Assembly: GCA_000310025.1 (NCBI GenBank)
Contig: FN649749.1
Coordinates: 1,077,271-1,116,659, forward strand
Length of the DNA: 39,389 nucleotides
Source of the DNA: Ectocarpus siliculosus
Taxonomy: Eukaryota > Sar > Phaeophyceae > Ectocarpales > Ectocarpaceae
Reading direction: 5' to 3'
The first letter of the stretch is position 1. Each line of letters begins with the position of its first letter. Below are positions 34,520 through 39,389 of the stretch, piece after piece. The notes beneath the pieces were generated by a model, which saw nothing but the letters and a program-made list of their open reading frames with translations, searched no databases and was not told where the DNA came from. A program made the translations under genes and the position numbers.

Positions 34520-37124
34520 GGTCGTTGTCGTCACCTGAATGTTTCTGCGGAGAGCCTGCTGCAGCAAAGCCGTACCGTCGATTTGACGATTTATTTCGAC
34601 ACTGACAACCACTGTGCGACTCTCCCTCTTGGGGCGTGTCTATCGGGTTTGCCTGGCGTTGTCCTTCCGGTAAATGCCCCAGTCGTTTGTTGCCCCTCTC
34701 TCTTTGTGGTTTATTTCGTAACCCCCACTCCCTTGTGTCAGGTGTCGAGCGTTTGAAACACGACCAGAACTCGCAATGTCGAGGCCTATCTCTCTGGTTG
34801 GCTCCAGCAACTATGTGCATTCATGGTTCTCGAACAGTGCCTGCTTCTGCCCTTCCATGCTATTGCTCTTTCGTGTACTACTGCTGTCGTTGATCTTGCG
34901 TCTCCGCACCCTGCCTGGCTCAGACCCAGATCTCGCTAACATTACGTCTCGATCAGGGCCAGAACACGGTGTATACACTGGCCCGCCTCAAGGTTGGCCA
35001 ATGCCCAGGAGGAACCCAATGACTTTACCTACTTGCCCGACAGAAACAACTGTAGCTGTGCTGGTTGAGCGTTGTCGTACTCCCCTCTGTTGGACCCCCA
35101 GAGTCGACCGTTTCGAGCCATCCGTAGCCAGGCTTGACGTGTACGAGCCAACGTCGATACGTCATGGTTTCTTGATTTGCGAAGTGGATCAGCTCAAGAA
35201 TTCCTAAGCGTTGGCTCTCGGTGCCGGTTGCTGTGTGTGTCGTCGTTCTCGACCGGTTCTTTTGCGCCCTCGTCTTCCTCTCAGACGCCAACTTCGACCG
35301 TTTCGAGGCGGACAGGAACTTGACTTGCACCGGCCCCTCCTGGGAGTTCGACGCTGGCATCACGCTCCTCACGATATACATTGTCCTGCAAGCGATTCTG
35401 ATGCTCAATCTGTTGATCGCCGTACTCAGCACTGTCCACGACACGGTCAGCGAGAACGCTATCACGGAGTTCCACCTAGCCCGCAGCCAGTTCATTCAGG
35501 TGCTTTTTCGTGTGTGACGTGTTGATGATGCGATTTGACGTGGGCGAGTTACGAGCTTTTTCGAAGGGGTCGACCCGAAGAGGTACGTGCCAACGGAACA
35601 AGGCGTAGCGGGGCCGAGCAAAAGCACAGCAAGCCTCTATTGGTTGGACGCGAGGTCTCAGCAGCTCGGATAGCTTAGAGCTCCGCAGGTCGGGTGGTTG
35701 TGTTGTGTGTTGCTGTGTTTCGCGGGGAACCAGAATCGTCCGGATCAAGACCTACTTGCTCGTCCCGTTCGTTCCACGCAATGAGAACTGCGTACCGTAG
35801 GCACGGATCCACCGCCTGTTTTCGGTGTCCATTCGCCGTAAAAAAAATATGTGCGAACCGCTCCTGTCCAGACACGTGCAAATGATCATGAGGAGGGATA
35901 TATTCAAAACAAGTGGAGATAAACGTGGGGAGCGATCCTTTCTAGACACAAGCAAGCGAACACGAGGAGTGATCCTGTACCCACACGCGCCCCGTCCAGT
36001 GGTGACCACGACGCTCACAAGAGCCCCTTCCCTGGGTCTTGCGTTTTTTTTTCAAGCCAAAGCAGACCGCAGAGCGAGATTCAAATACACACGCTGCCTA
36101 AATTTCAGAGCGATTCCGCCTCTACGGGTTTTTGGTTTCGATCTCCCTCCATTATCTGGAAAGAGGGGAGCACGGCCGAATTTGAAGGGCATCGCCCCGT
36201 CATGGGGGTTCGATTGCCCGGAGTAGATGATAGTGGCATGGACAGGGTACAAGGAAGATAGAGCCTGGACCTCAAACCGTCCATAATAATAAAAAAAAGT
36301 CTTGTTCTCGACATGCATGGCGCTTGTGCTACCGAGATCGCTTTGACGCTGCTTGCAGGCGTTGCGGTGTGTTTTCATTCTTCTTTGGTGACTTAGTCGC
36401 TCTGTACTTTCTGCGTCCCCCCCCCCCCCCCCCCGACCAACCACAACAGGCGAGCGCGGCCTCGGTGGAGGGTGGCCGTCTCCCGCCGCCGCTAAACCTG
36501 CTCATGGCGGCCATCCTGATCGTGGTGGATGTCTTCGGCGAGATCTGCCACTGGGTGGGCAAATCTCTTCGTTTTCTTTCCGGCTGCGGGAAGGCTCGTC
36601 CTGTGGCCTCCTCCGCCGCCGTCCCCGCCAGCGGTGGTGCCGGTAGTGACCCTCGCCGGCGCCCCGAAGAACGAAAGGGGCCGGGCATGATATCGGCACG
36701 GGATGTCGATCCTGTTATGCCCGGCGCTGCTGCGGGTTTCACCGCCCCGGCTGCTGCGCCTGCCTTCGACGCTTCGGAAGACGAAGTGAAGGGAGAGAGT
36801 GGTCCTGGTGTTGGCGGTGGCGGCAATATCCTTGTCGGCAACAATGCTAAAGCTGCTTCCTCAGAAGCATCACGTGACAGCGGCGACGGGTTGGTGCCCA
36901 TGACGGAATGGCCGATCGCTAAGCGAGCGGTGGGGGGCTTGGAGAGGCTGCTGTTCGCGCTCACCATGGGCCCCGTCGCCTTGGCCCTGAGCTCCGTCCT
37001 GTGGGCGATCTCGATCCCGTCACTGGCGGGGCGTATAGTGCGGTGGATGCTGGTGAGCTCACTGACGCAGTTAGCTGTCCTATCGATACGCGAACCACAA
37101 CGCGGTTCCTGCCGTTCCTCTTGA
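15658..37124 (+). CDS. Ankyrin-repeat TRP-type cation channel (about 27 exons)
   Basis: Exons are listed separately. The spliced length from 15658 to TGA 37122-37124 is 5,634 bases, divisible by three, giving about 1,877 residues; the true start is unresolved and may lie upstream. The N-terminal half has a low-complexity stretch and ankyrin-like helices (TPLAGAVFCGNADMFKKVL; EGRTLVHHAAEG). The C-terminal half is a TRP ion-transport domain: S1 at FVRFMFETFSYLVMLGLYWS, S2 at ADEILFYLFAAGLLFREILE, S3 at NWNILDTASIFCVMLAFIFR, S4 near AIAPLLFARVLSL, S5 at LARFSVFMLVVMVSFALAFH, a pore around MLGDANFDRF and S6 at LQAILMLNLLIAVLSTVHDT. TRP channels are tetrameric, plasma-membrane or organelle cation channels gated by chemical, thermal or mechanical cues. 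Ligand and ion preference cannot be read here. The TRP fold is firm; a vertebrate subfamily cannot be assigned. Confidence 0.85.
16532..16699 (+). CDS. Channel exon 2
   Basis: Acceptor CAACAG ends at 16531 and donor AAG|GTGCCC starts at 16700, phase 0/0. It encodes a helical segment (LLEYAAALGKASHFEDLALW) that leads into the next exon. Confidence 0.65.
17466..17573 (+). CDS. Channel exon 3, GC donor
   Basis: Acceptor ACATAG ends at 17465. It encodes GAPLLFQAVNIDECFKAVTK. The next bases are AAG|GCGAGT, a GC donor. Splicing here joins FKAVTK to VLLDTLGAGG in phase as one ankyrin helix, whereas reading on gives non-ankyrin sequence. Confidence 0.7.
17863..18114 (+). CDS. Channel exon 4, ankyrin repeats
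   Basis: Acceptor GCCCAG ends at 17862 and donor AAG|GTACGT starts at 18115, phase 0/0. Two ankyrin-like units are visible, ATDQKGMTLLMHVARFAGSV and ARDAEGRTLVHHAAEGR. Confidence 0.8.
18309..18406 (+). CDS. Channel exon 5, GC donor
   Basis: Acceptor AAATAG ends at 18308. It encodes VMEVVSRADLWVIDESDSES and an acidic linker. Donor ACAG|GCAAGA is a classic GC-type site, phase 2. Confidence 0.65.
18722..19070 (+). CDS. Channel exon 6, ankyrin repeats
   Basis: Acceptor CGTGTAG ends at 18721; one base completes the split codon. It encodes RRHGRSPALCALGRKGNPR, then IDVLLAGA, a Gly/Ala spacer and GNSPLCWVLHAARGGIE, which are ankyrin-like. Donor GAG|GTGTGT starts at 19071, phase 0. Confidence 0.7.
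19152..19357 (+). other. Unassigned intronic open frame with one membrane segment
   Basis: Inside the 1.76-kb intron 19071-20828. The frame from 19152 gives RPPKRFSTLYEDVDRIHREP, then a hydrophobic helix GFLGVFLSLLFVTAVQIVAW, and stops at TAG 19355. Third codon positions look less GC-rich than the neighbouring exons. I do not recognise it; it may be a fragment of inserted DNA. Confidence 0.25.
20092..20180 (-). repeat. Dispersed repeat family A, copy 4 (inverted)
   Basis: The reverse complement shows GTGGGAACAATGCTCCGTCC, then GTGGTCAATG, a TAACCG block and GGCATGC, in the same order as copies 1 and 2. It lies within the intron 19071-20828. Confidence 0.55.
20550..20828 (+). other. Open stretch just before channel exon 7, same frame
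   Basis: 93 codons without a stop, in frame with exon 7 (e.g. FGHGELLACFNENNGTK and KKSTSEFDLCRVHVPELE), with less GC-rich third positions than the exons. It could be an intron-retention product, an alternative upstream exon, or inserted DNA. A TTTGCAG lies at 20539-20545, but using it would break the phase with exon 6. Confidence 0.3.
20829..20890 (+). CDS. Channel exon 7
   Basis: Acceptor TATTTCAG ends at 20828 and donor GGCA|GTAAGT starts at 20891. Phase 0 in, phase 2 out. It encodes IRLSSDQLGNIFAPWIESSR. Confidence 0.65.
21064..21252 (+). CDS. Channel exon 8, ankyrin-like
   Basis: Acceptor CCACAG ends at 21063 and donor AAAG|GTTTGT starts at 21253, phase 2/2. Helical sequence DLDLVKALAFGFPSS and CAKLFAQAALGGDRAVLERV fits ankyrin helices. 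Confidence 0.75.
21969..22148 (+). CDS. Channel exon 9
   Basis: Acceptor TAACAG ends at 21968 and donor GGCAG|GTAAGG starts at 22149, phase 2/2. It encodes YWAIKADYPLDPPDFLRAAH and a charged linker. Confidence 0.75.
22723..22897 (+). CDS. Channel exon 10, ankyrin-like, NAGNAG acceptor
   Basis: Acceptor TCAACAG ends at 22722. Further AGs at 22725 and 22731 keep the same phase, so one or three codons can be dropped without a shift. It encodes a polar linker then GSLFALTILSGSKEAVRWAA. Donor GAG|GTGCGC starts at 22898, phase 0. Confidence 0.7.
23116..23250 (+). CDS. Channel exon 11, probable GC donor
   Basis: Acceptor TGATAG ends at 23115. It encodes AWNVLCGINGKDSN and GVFEAVCQALQK. Reading on meets TAA at 23266-23268. 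The GC donor AAG|GCGAGG at 23251 instead joins in phase 0 to exon 12 and resembles the site after exon 3. Confidence 0.6.
23916..24143 (+). CDS. Channel exon 12
   Basis: Acceptor ATCGCCAG ends at 23915. It encodes EAADKLFREELLLRMPSKP and an acidic Gly-rich linker. The donor is placed at GAC|GTGAGC (24144), phase 0; a weaker alternative is AAA|GTGTAG at 24165. Unspliced, the frame stops at TAG 24168. Confidence 0.6.
24235..24459 (+). other. Unassigned intronic open frame
   Basis: 74 codons ending TAA at 24457, e.g. HSCAIVLDVNEAGEFLVGRE, with mixed codon use unlike the GC-rich flanking exons. It sits in the intron between channel exons 12 and 13. Family not recognised. Confidence 0.2.
24556..25019 (+). 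CDS. Channel exon 13, ankyrin-like with Gly-rich loop
   Basis: Acceptor TATTCAG ends at 24555 and donor CTCAG|GTGTGC starts at 25020. Phase 0 in, phase 2 out. It holds the best ankyrin match (FTPLAGAVFCGNADMFKKVL), a Gly/Thr loop, then helices such as VRLLLRGCCGPEAMQEVVDE. Confidence 0.8.
25130..25155. other. Near-perfect hairpin in intron
   Basis: GCCC-ACTACTAC faces GTAGTAGT-AGGGC across a one-base loop with a single bulged A. It is in the intron after channel exon 13 and no function is evident. Confidence 0.4.
25631..25747 (+). CDS. Channel exon 14
   Basis: Acceptor GTGGACAG ends at 25630 and donor TTCCAG|GTAAGG starts at 25748, phase 2/2. It encodes ALIEKGWNCHAHLATLIGDI, a helix-loop-helix that continues the ankyrin-like solenoid. 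Confidence 0.75.
26229..26356 (+). repeat. Tandem duplication, 67-base period
   Basis: Two units each starting CCGGTGTTTGCCATCGGGGT and ending AACAAGCC, with only a few differences. They lie in the intron 25748-27090. Confidence 0.85.
26701..26822 (+). repeat. Dispersed repeat family A, copy 2 (best preserved)
   Basis: Near-identical to 8458-8586: GCTTGGTGATGTGAGAGCC, CGTGCTCCGTCCCGGCTT, GGGATGCGAGGTCAATGG, CGGCATGC, then GAGTAC and a C run. It lies in a channel-gene intron. Confidence 0.75.
26962..27022 (+). repeat. Dispersed repeat family A, copy 6 (partial)
   Basis: CTTTGTAGGGGTGTGAGGTC, ATGGCC and CACGAGCACACCC align with the 3' half of copies 1 and 2. It starts about 140 bases after copy 2 and ends about 70 bases before channel exon 15. 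Confidence 0.45.
27091..27211 (+). CDS. Channel exon 15
   Basis: Acceptor TACACCAG ends at 27090; one base completes the codon. It encodes NPFVTSAIASVCMAKHGRDC and an amphipathic helix (LARLQEEIDQFTTE). Donor GAG|GTGCGT starts at 27212, phase 0. Confidence 0.75.
27903..28149 (+). CDS. Channel exon 16
   Basis: Acceptor TTCACAG ends at 27902, phase 0. It encodes LLGKLPQTVKGVGLELISSF, an acidic stretch, then NIMANHVGYIAVVRTKGLLY. The donor is GTCA|GTACAA at 28150 (phase 1), which fits the next exon. GTAGGC at 28163 and GTGAGA at 28081 are alternatives. Confidence 0.65.
28158..28697 (-). repeat. Intronic block with an imperfect repeated motif
   Basis: On the - strand, TTCATTCTACACGAGCTCG or close variants recur near 28310, 28375 and 28540, in a 180-codon open frame with no recognisable domain. 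Probably decayed tandem or inserted DNA rather than a gene. Confidence 0.35.
28760..28863 (+). CDS. Channel exon 17
   Basis: Acceptor GATCTTAG ends at 28759, with two bases completing the split codon from exon 16. It encodes IKDIKQIAIASQQALDEKAF. Donor TGT|GTAAGG starts at 28864, phase 0. Confidence 0.7.
29817..29850 (+). CDS. Channel exon 18 (34-base microexon)
   Basis: Acceptor CCTGCAG ends at 29816 and donor AAAG|GTATGT starts at 29851. It encodes DLDPLQQALTK. Phase 0 in, phase 1 out, matching both neighbours. Confidence 0.7.
30246..30480 (+). CDS. Channel exon 19, pre-S1 helix
   Basis: Acceptor GCGCAAG ends at 30245. It encodes FINAPLVLDYLELKWKC, the conserved pre-S1 linker of TRP channels that ends in a KW pair, then a loop. 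Donor CTAAG|GTACCT starts at 30481, phase 2. Confidence 0.8.
30521..30573 (+). repeat. (GA)n microsatellite
   Basis: About 26 GA units in the intron about 40 bases after the exon 19 donor. Confidence 0.95.
30827..31015 (+). CDS. Channel exon 20, pre-S1 and start of S1
   Basis: Acceptor CGGCAG ends at 30826 and donor TACCT|GTGAGT starts at 31016, phase 2/2. It encodes a basic linker (VLRFKEKHLLHG) and FFLVPFVRFMFETFSYL, the first half of S1. Confidence 0.85.
31236..31308. repeat. Array of GGGACGTCCC-like palindromes
   Basis: Within about 70 bases of intron, variants of a ten-base self-complementary motif recur, including GGGACGTCCC at about 31260 and several close forms. Confidence 0.6.
31995..32085 (+). 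CDS. Channel exon 21, rest of S1 and start of S2
   Basis: Acceptor TGTCTAG ends at 31994 and donor GCG|GTAAGG starts at 32086. Joined to exon 20 it completes S1 (FSYLVMLGLYWSSVAIQ), then a short loop and IPADEILFYLFAA, the start of S2. Confidence 0.85.
32234..32445 (+). CDS. Channel exon 22, end of S2 and low-complexity S2-S3 loop
   Basis: Acceptor TATCCAG ends at 32233 and donor AGGAG|GTGTGC starts at 32446. GLLFREILEFRD finishes S2. About 55 Ser/Asp/Glu-rich residues follow, an unusually long cytosolic S2-S3 loop, then a basic run before S3. Confidence 0.85.
32914..33058 (+). CDS. Channel exon 23, S3, GC donor
   Basis: Acceptor TTCGCAG ends at 32913. YFSKDNWNILDTASIFC and the following helix are a typical TRP S3 with the W-N-x-x-D signature. 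Donor GACAG|GCAAGC is a GC-type site at 33059, phase 0 into exon 24. Confidence 0.85.
33317..33390 (+). repeat. Dispersed repeat family A, copy 5 (diverged)
   Basis: CCCAGCGTTGTAGGGATGGG, a GACTAG-ACTATGG block and GAGTACCCC align in order with copy 1. It lies in the intron after channel exon 23. Another GAGTACCCCCCC tail occurs at about 33480. Confidence 0.45.
33727..33831 (+). CDS. Channel exon 24, S4 and S4-S5 linker
   Basis: Acceptor GTCCCAG ends at 33726 and donor ACGCAG|GTGCGG starts at 33832, phase 0/0. AAIAPLLFARVLSLAQVDNT is S4 with a single Arg, followed by FGPMTQ of the linker. The low charge suggests weak voltage sensing, as in many TRPs. Confidence 0.85.
34243..34429 (+). CDS. 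Channel exon 25, S5 and pore helix
   Basis: Acceptor ATCACAG ends at 34242. IIWNMLFHLARFSVFMLVVM is S5; an acidic turret (DPNCSEGDELFESY) and LLDMFRSMLG of the pore helix follow. Donor GGAG|GTATGC starts at 34430, phase 1. Confidence 0.9.
34480..34519 (+). repeat. (GTT)n microsatellite
   Basis: About 13 GTT units in the intron between the two pore exons. Confidence 0.95.
35285..35499 (+). CDS. Channel exon 26, pore exit and S6
   Basis: Acceptor CTCTCAG ends at 35284. The join makes MLGDANFDRF, the predicted selectivity region. An outer loop and S6 follow (IVLQAILMLNLLIAVLSTVH), then NAITEFHLARSQFIQ, equivalent to the post-S6 TRP helix. Donor CAG|GTGCTT starts at 35500, phase 0. Confidence 0.9.
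36450..37124 (+). CDS. Channel exon 27, C-terminal tail and stop
   Basis: Acceptor CAACAG ends at 36449, just after an 18-base poly-C tract. It opens with RLPPPLNLLMAAILIVVDVF, a proline-and-helix motif typical after S6 of TRPs, then a Gly/Ala-rich disordered region, then a hydrophobic helical segment near the end (GPVALALSSVLWAISIPSL). TGA is at 37122-37124. A GTGAGC donor at 37053 leaves a further exon possible, but none is visible downstream. Confidence 0.8.
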   Translation, partial: ASAASVEGGRLPPPLNLLMAAILIVVDVFGEICHWVGKSLRFLSGCGKARPVASSAAVPASGGAGSDPRRRPEERKGPGMISARDVDPVMPGAAAGFTAPAAAPAFDASEDEVKGESGPGVGGGGNILVGNNAKAASSEASRDSGDGLVPMTEWPIAKRAVGGLERLLFALTMGPVALALSSVLWAISIPSLAGRIVRWMLVSSLTQLAVLSIREPQRGSCRSS

Positions 37125-38354
37125 GTTAGGGACCAGGCTGATAGTCTTTGGCGGCGAAGATTGGTCCTGGCCTAGGACTGCAGTGCAGAATTGACTTCGT
37201 GTATAAGTGTTGATCATCGAGGCTTGTTGTCGTTATTTTTCTGCGAGCCGGAGGCGAAGATCTAGCAGCAAGGGACGTTCATGTATGATGTCAAACGGAC
37301 ATGAAATTAGTTGTTACTCACAACCGAGACGGCGCCGACAACATGCAAGCCACCGACAGTTACCTGCGACGACGACTAAATTTGGAACAATGAGGTTCTT
37401 GCGAGGTTTTCTGTCTAAACCTCGTGGGCTTCTCGAAGACATTCGAGCCCCCCTCTTTTTCTTGAAGTCCCAGTCTGCCCCCCCCCCCCCCCCCCCCCTC
37501 AAAAAATCCTCCAACAGTGTTCCAACTTGAAATAAAATAAAAGTAACCTTCAACACCGGGGCCGGGGTGCGACTAGACCTAACTACATATGTTATGTTAG
37601 GGTGACATGATCTCCGGAGAGCACAGTTTCTGGGCGCGGCATCCGACCTCCTCGTCATGGGGCGGTATTTCCTTAAGGAAAACCGACTCGTTGCTGCACA
37701 CGATCAATAGCGTTGCGGTGAAAGACAAAAATTGACCTGACACACCAAATCAGCGATGTTCTGGACCCAGGACAATCGCGTTCGACCGACCACAAAGCCA
37801 AGTCACGTACCACCTCAGTCGCCTCCCTCCAAGCAATCGGGCCCCAGCTATTAGGCATACCGCCACATGACATGTTTCAACCGACACTTTCCAAGAGGCG
37901 ATGCCTGAGCAACGGCTTTGCCACTTGTCCTACACCCTCGCCCTGACAACATGGCATTCGCCCCGCCCATCCCCTTGCGTGGGAATCTCTGGAACACGAC
38001 GATGGTGATCGATTATCCCGATCGTTTTTCCTGCCACGCCGAGAGGCAGCATTCTCCAACAAATCGCATCACACCGGTTGACCCGCACCATCTCCGACCA
38101 ATCAACTCGCGCCAAAAAATCGCTCGGGCCAATCATCTTCGAGAGCGATCGAGGTCCGGGTTGGTAGGGACGGGCAACTCCACTTTCTCGCCTCTCGCAC
38201 ACCTGCCACGGAGAAAAGCAGCGGGCATGGATAGGAAATTATCGTCGCAACGGTATTGGTAAACAAAGCTTCAAAGACGCTCGACCAGAGCAAAACCTCT
38301 CAAGTCACCAGGGGGTGGGAGTGCTCTTCTCTTTTGTCTTCTCGTTTACGGTTG

Positions 38355-38690
38355 TTTGTCGCCTTCCTTCTTTTCGAGTGCCATGACTGAAAATTGTCGC
38401 TGCTCGACATTTTACGAAAAATCTCAACATTTCTCCGCTTTGTATATCGCACGTACTGTGAATATAATTTTCTCTTCTTGTGGTATGATTGTTTCGTCTC
38501 ACCTTCCTTTATGAGTGCCGTAACTAGAACAGCCGCCGCTCGGTGTGACGAGGAAAAAATCAGGTTTTCTCTAATTGGCCCATATGCACAAATGTGTTTG
38601 CTGCGGGTGGCTTGTTTCTCACCTTCCTTTGCTGGTAGGGCCATGACTACAAAAGCCAATCCGCTCATTTGGCGAGGACAACAAACCAGG
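38355..38690. repeat. Three imperfect copies of a block of about 110-140 bases
   Basis: Starts near 38355, 38498 and 38610. Each has a (C)TCACCTTCCTT-like start, a GTGCC/GGGCC then ATGACTA or similar, and a GCTC-GACGA region. Confidence 0.5.
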
Positions 38691-38742
38691 GTACACCCAA
38701 TGCGCTACAATCTATACTTTGCTGTAGCACAATATGCTTGTA

Positions 38743-38911
38743 AATGTTCGTTGTTAATGTTCGTTGTTAATGTTCGTTGTTAATGTTCGTTGTTAATGTT
38801 CGTTGTTAATGTTTGTTGTTAATGTTCGTTGTTAATGTTCGTTGTTAATGTTTGTTGTTAATGTTTGTTGTTAATGTTTGTTGTTAATGTTTGTTGTTAA
38901 TGTTTGTTGAT
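38743..38911. repeat. 13-base minisatellite, about 13 copies
   Basis: Unit AATGTTCGTTGTT repeated with exact 13-base spacing. The eighth base is C in most early copies and T in the later ones. It ends within the - strand intron, nine bases from the exon at 38920. Confidence 0.95.
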
Positions 38912-38919
38912 TTTCTCAC

Positions 38920-39389
38920 CTGACGACGAGAACCGTGAGGTAAGTAGTCACCGAACACCCCACCAGCACAATCGCCGCCCACAGGGTCTCCATGAAAACG
39001 CCTTCGGCCTTATCGGACTCCTGAAACCGCCGGGAAACAAACGAAAAAAGCACACACACACACATGCATTGGTTGACCAGCTGGCTTTAGCGGTCGAAAC
39101 AAATAATTGAAGACACATCAGATGGCATGGCGGGTTAGGTGTTTCCATCACTCACTGCTCTCCTCTACCAAAAACACACGAAAAAAAAAGAACTTGTCCT
39201 GTGTAAACAGCAAAAATGTGAGACGACCAATCGAAGCTTCTGCTTTGGTGCGACTCCGGCGCGTAAAAAAAAAAAAAAAAAACACACACACACACCTTGC
39301 GGATAGAGTTGTGCTTGACGAACACCCTCTTGAAACGGCCGATGCCGTTGCCCGTCTGTCCGTCCAGGATGGGATGATTCGCATCGTTT
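38920..39389 (-). CDS. Unidentified membrane-protein gene (partial, 2 exons visible)
   Basis: On the - strand, exon a covers 39389-39296 (runs off the window) and encodes HPILDGQTGNGIGRFKRVFV and KHNSIRK, ending AAG|GTGTGT. Exon b covers 39020-38920, with acceptor CGGTTTCAG and donor GTCAG|GTGAGA; it encodes ESDKAEGVF and a hydrophobic helix (METLWAAIVLVGCSVTTYL). Exons a and b join in phase 0, and exon b ends in phase 2, so more exons follow towards lower coordinates. The intron between them holds a CA run and an A18 run. The family is not recognised. The gene is convergent with the channel gene. Confidence 0.65.
39260..39295. repeat. Poly-A and (AC)n tract
   Basis: An A run of about 18 bases followed by AC repeats, directly beside the exon at 39296. 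On the - strand it forms the start of the intron after GTGTGTGTG. Confidence 0.9.

Larger units (their letters stand above)
37125..38919. other. Tail-to-tail interval with repeats, no gene supported
   Basis: Includes a C21 run at 37478-37498 and a threefold imperfect repeat at about 38355-38690. Open frames on both strands at 37670-38270 have no recognisable motif. Downstream exons of the - strand gene should lie here, but I could not place them. Confidence 0.4.

Noticed and set aside
36100-36235. A tRNA-like stretch around GGGTTCGATTGCCCGG
   Set aside because: I could not fold acceptor, D and anticodon arms around it. It lies in a channel intron and is more likely part of a repeat.

Overview
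The window looks like nuclear DNA of a eukaryotic alga, most likely a brown alga of the Ectocarpus type (inference). The genes are cut into many short GC-rich exons separated by AT- and pyrimidine-richer introns of a few hundred bases to about 1.7 kb. The introns carry many poly-C, GTT and GA simple repeats, and the proteins are swollen by Ala/Gly/Ser/Asp low-complexity insertions. I see no bacterial-type operons, ribosome binding sites, CRISPR arrays, tRNA or rRNA genes. All gene models were built by hand from splice sites, reading-frame phase and family motifs.

Layout. (1) From the left edge to about 8.5 kb, + strand: the 3' part of a HEAT-repeat gene resembling the PP2A A-subunit / PPP4R1 class of phosphatase scaffolds. 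It has nine exons here. Three are exactly 126 bases, and one giant 784-codon exon is mostly low complexity. Its last exon changes reading frame twice, each time at a homopolymer, and its stop codon lies inside a dispersed repeat. (2) About 8.5 to 15.6 kb: no gene I can support, only repeats, G-rich tracts and a decayed-looking open frame near 14.7-15.4 kb. (3) About 15.7 to 37.1 kb, + strand: one large gene of at least 27 exons (about 1,877 codons as modelled) for an ankyrin-repeat TRP-type cation channel. The N-terminal half is low-complexity plus ankyrin sequence. The C-terminal half holds S1 to S6, the pore and a long tail. All exon phases are compatible from the tentative first exon to the stop. 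Four introns appear to use GC donors. (4) Right edge, - strand: two phase-compatible exons of a third, unidentified membrane-protein gene that runs out of the window, tail-to-tail with the channel gene.

There is no sign that the genes form one pathway. The first would organise a Ser/Thr phosphatase in cytoplasm or nucleus. The second would gate cations across a membrane. The third has one visible membrane segment. The most notable extras are a dispersed repeat family with six recognisable copies (one on the - strand), a second short repeat family in three places, the homopolymer frameshifts in the phosphatase-subunit gene, and the GC-AG introns in the channel gene. I found no convincing undescribed biological system.
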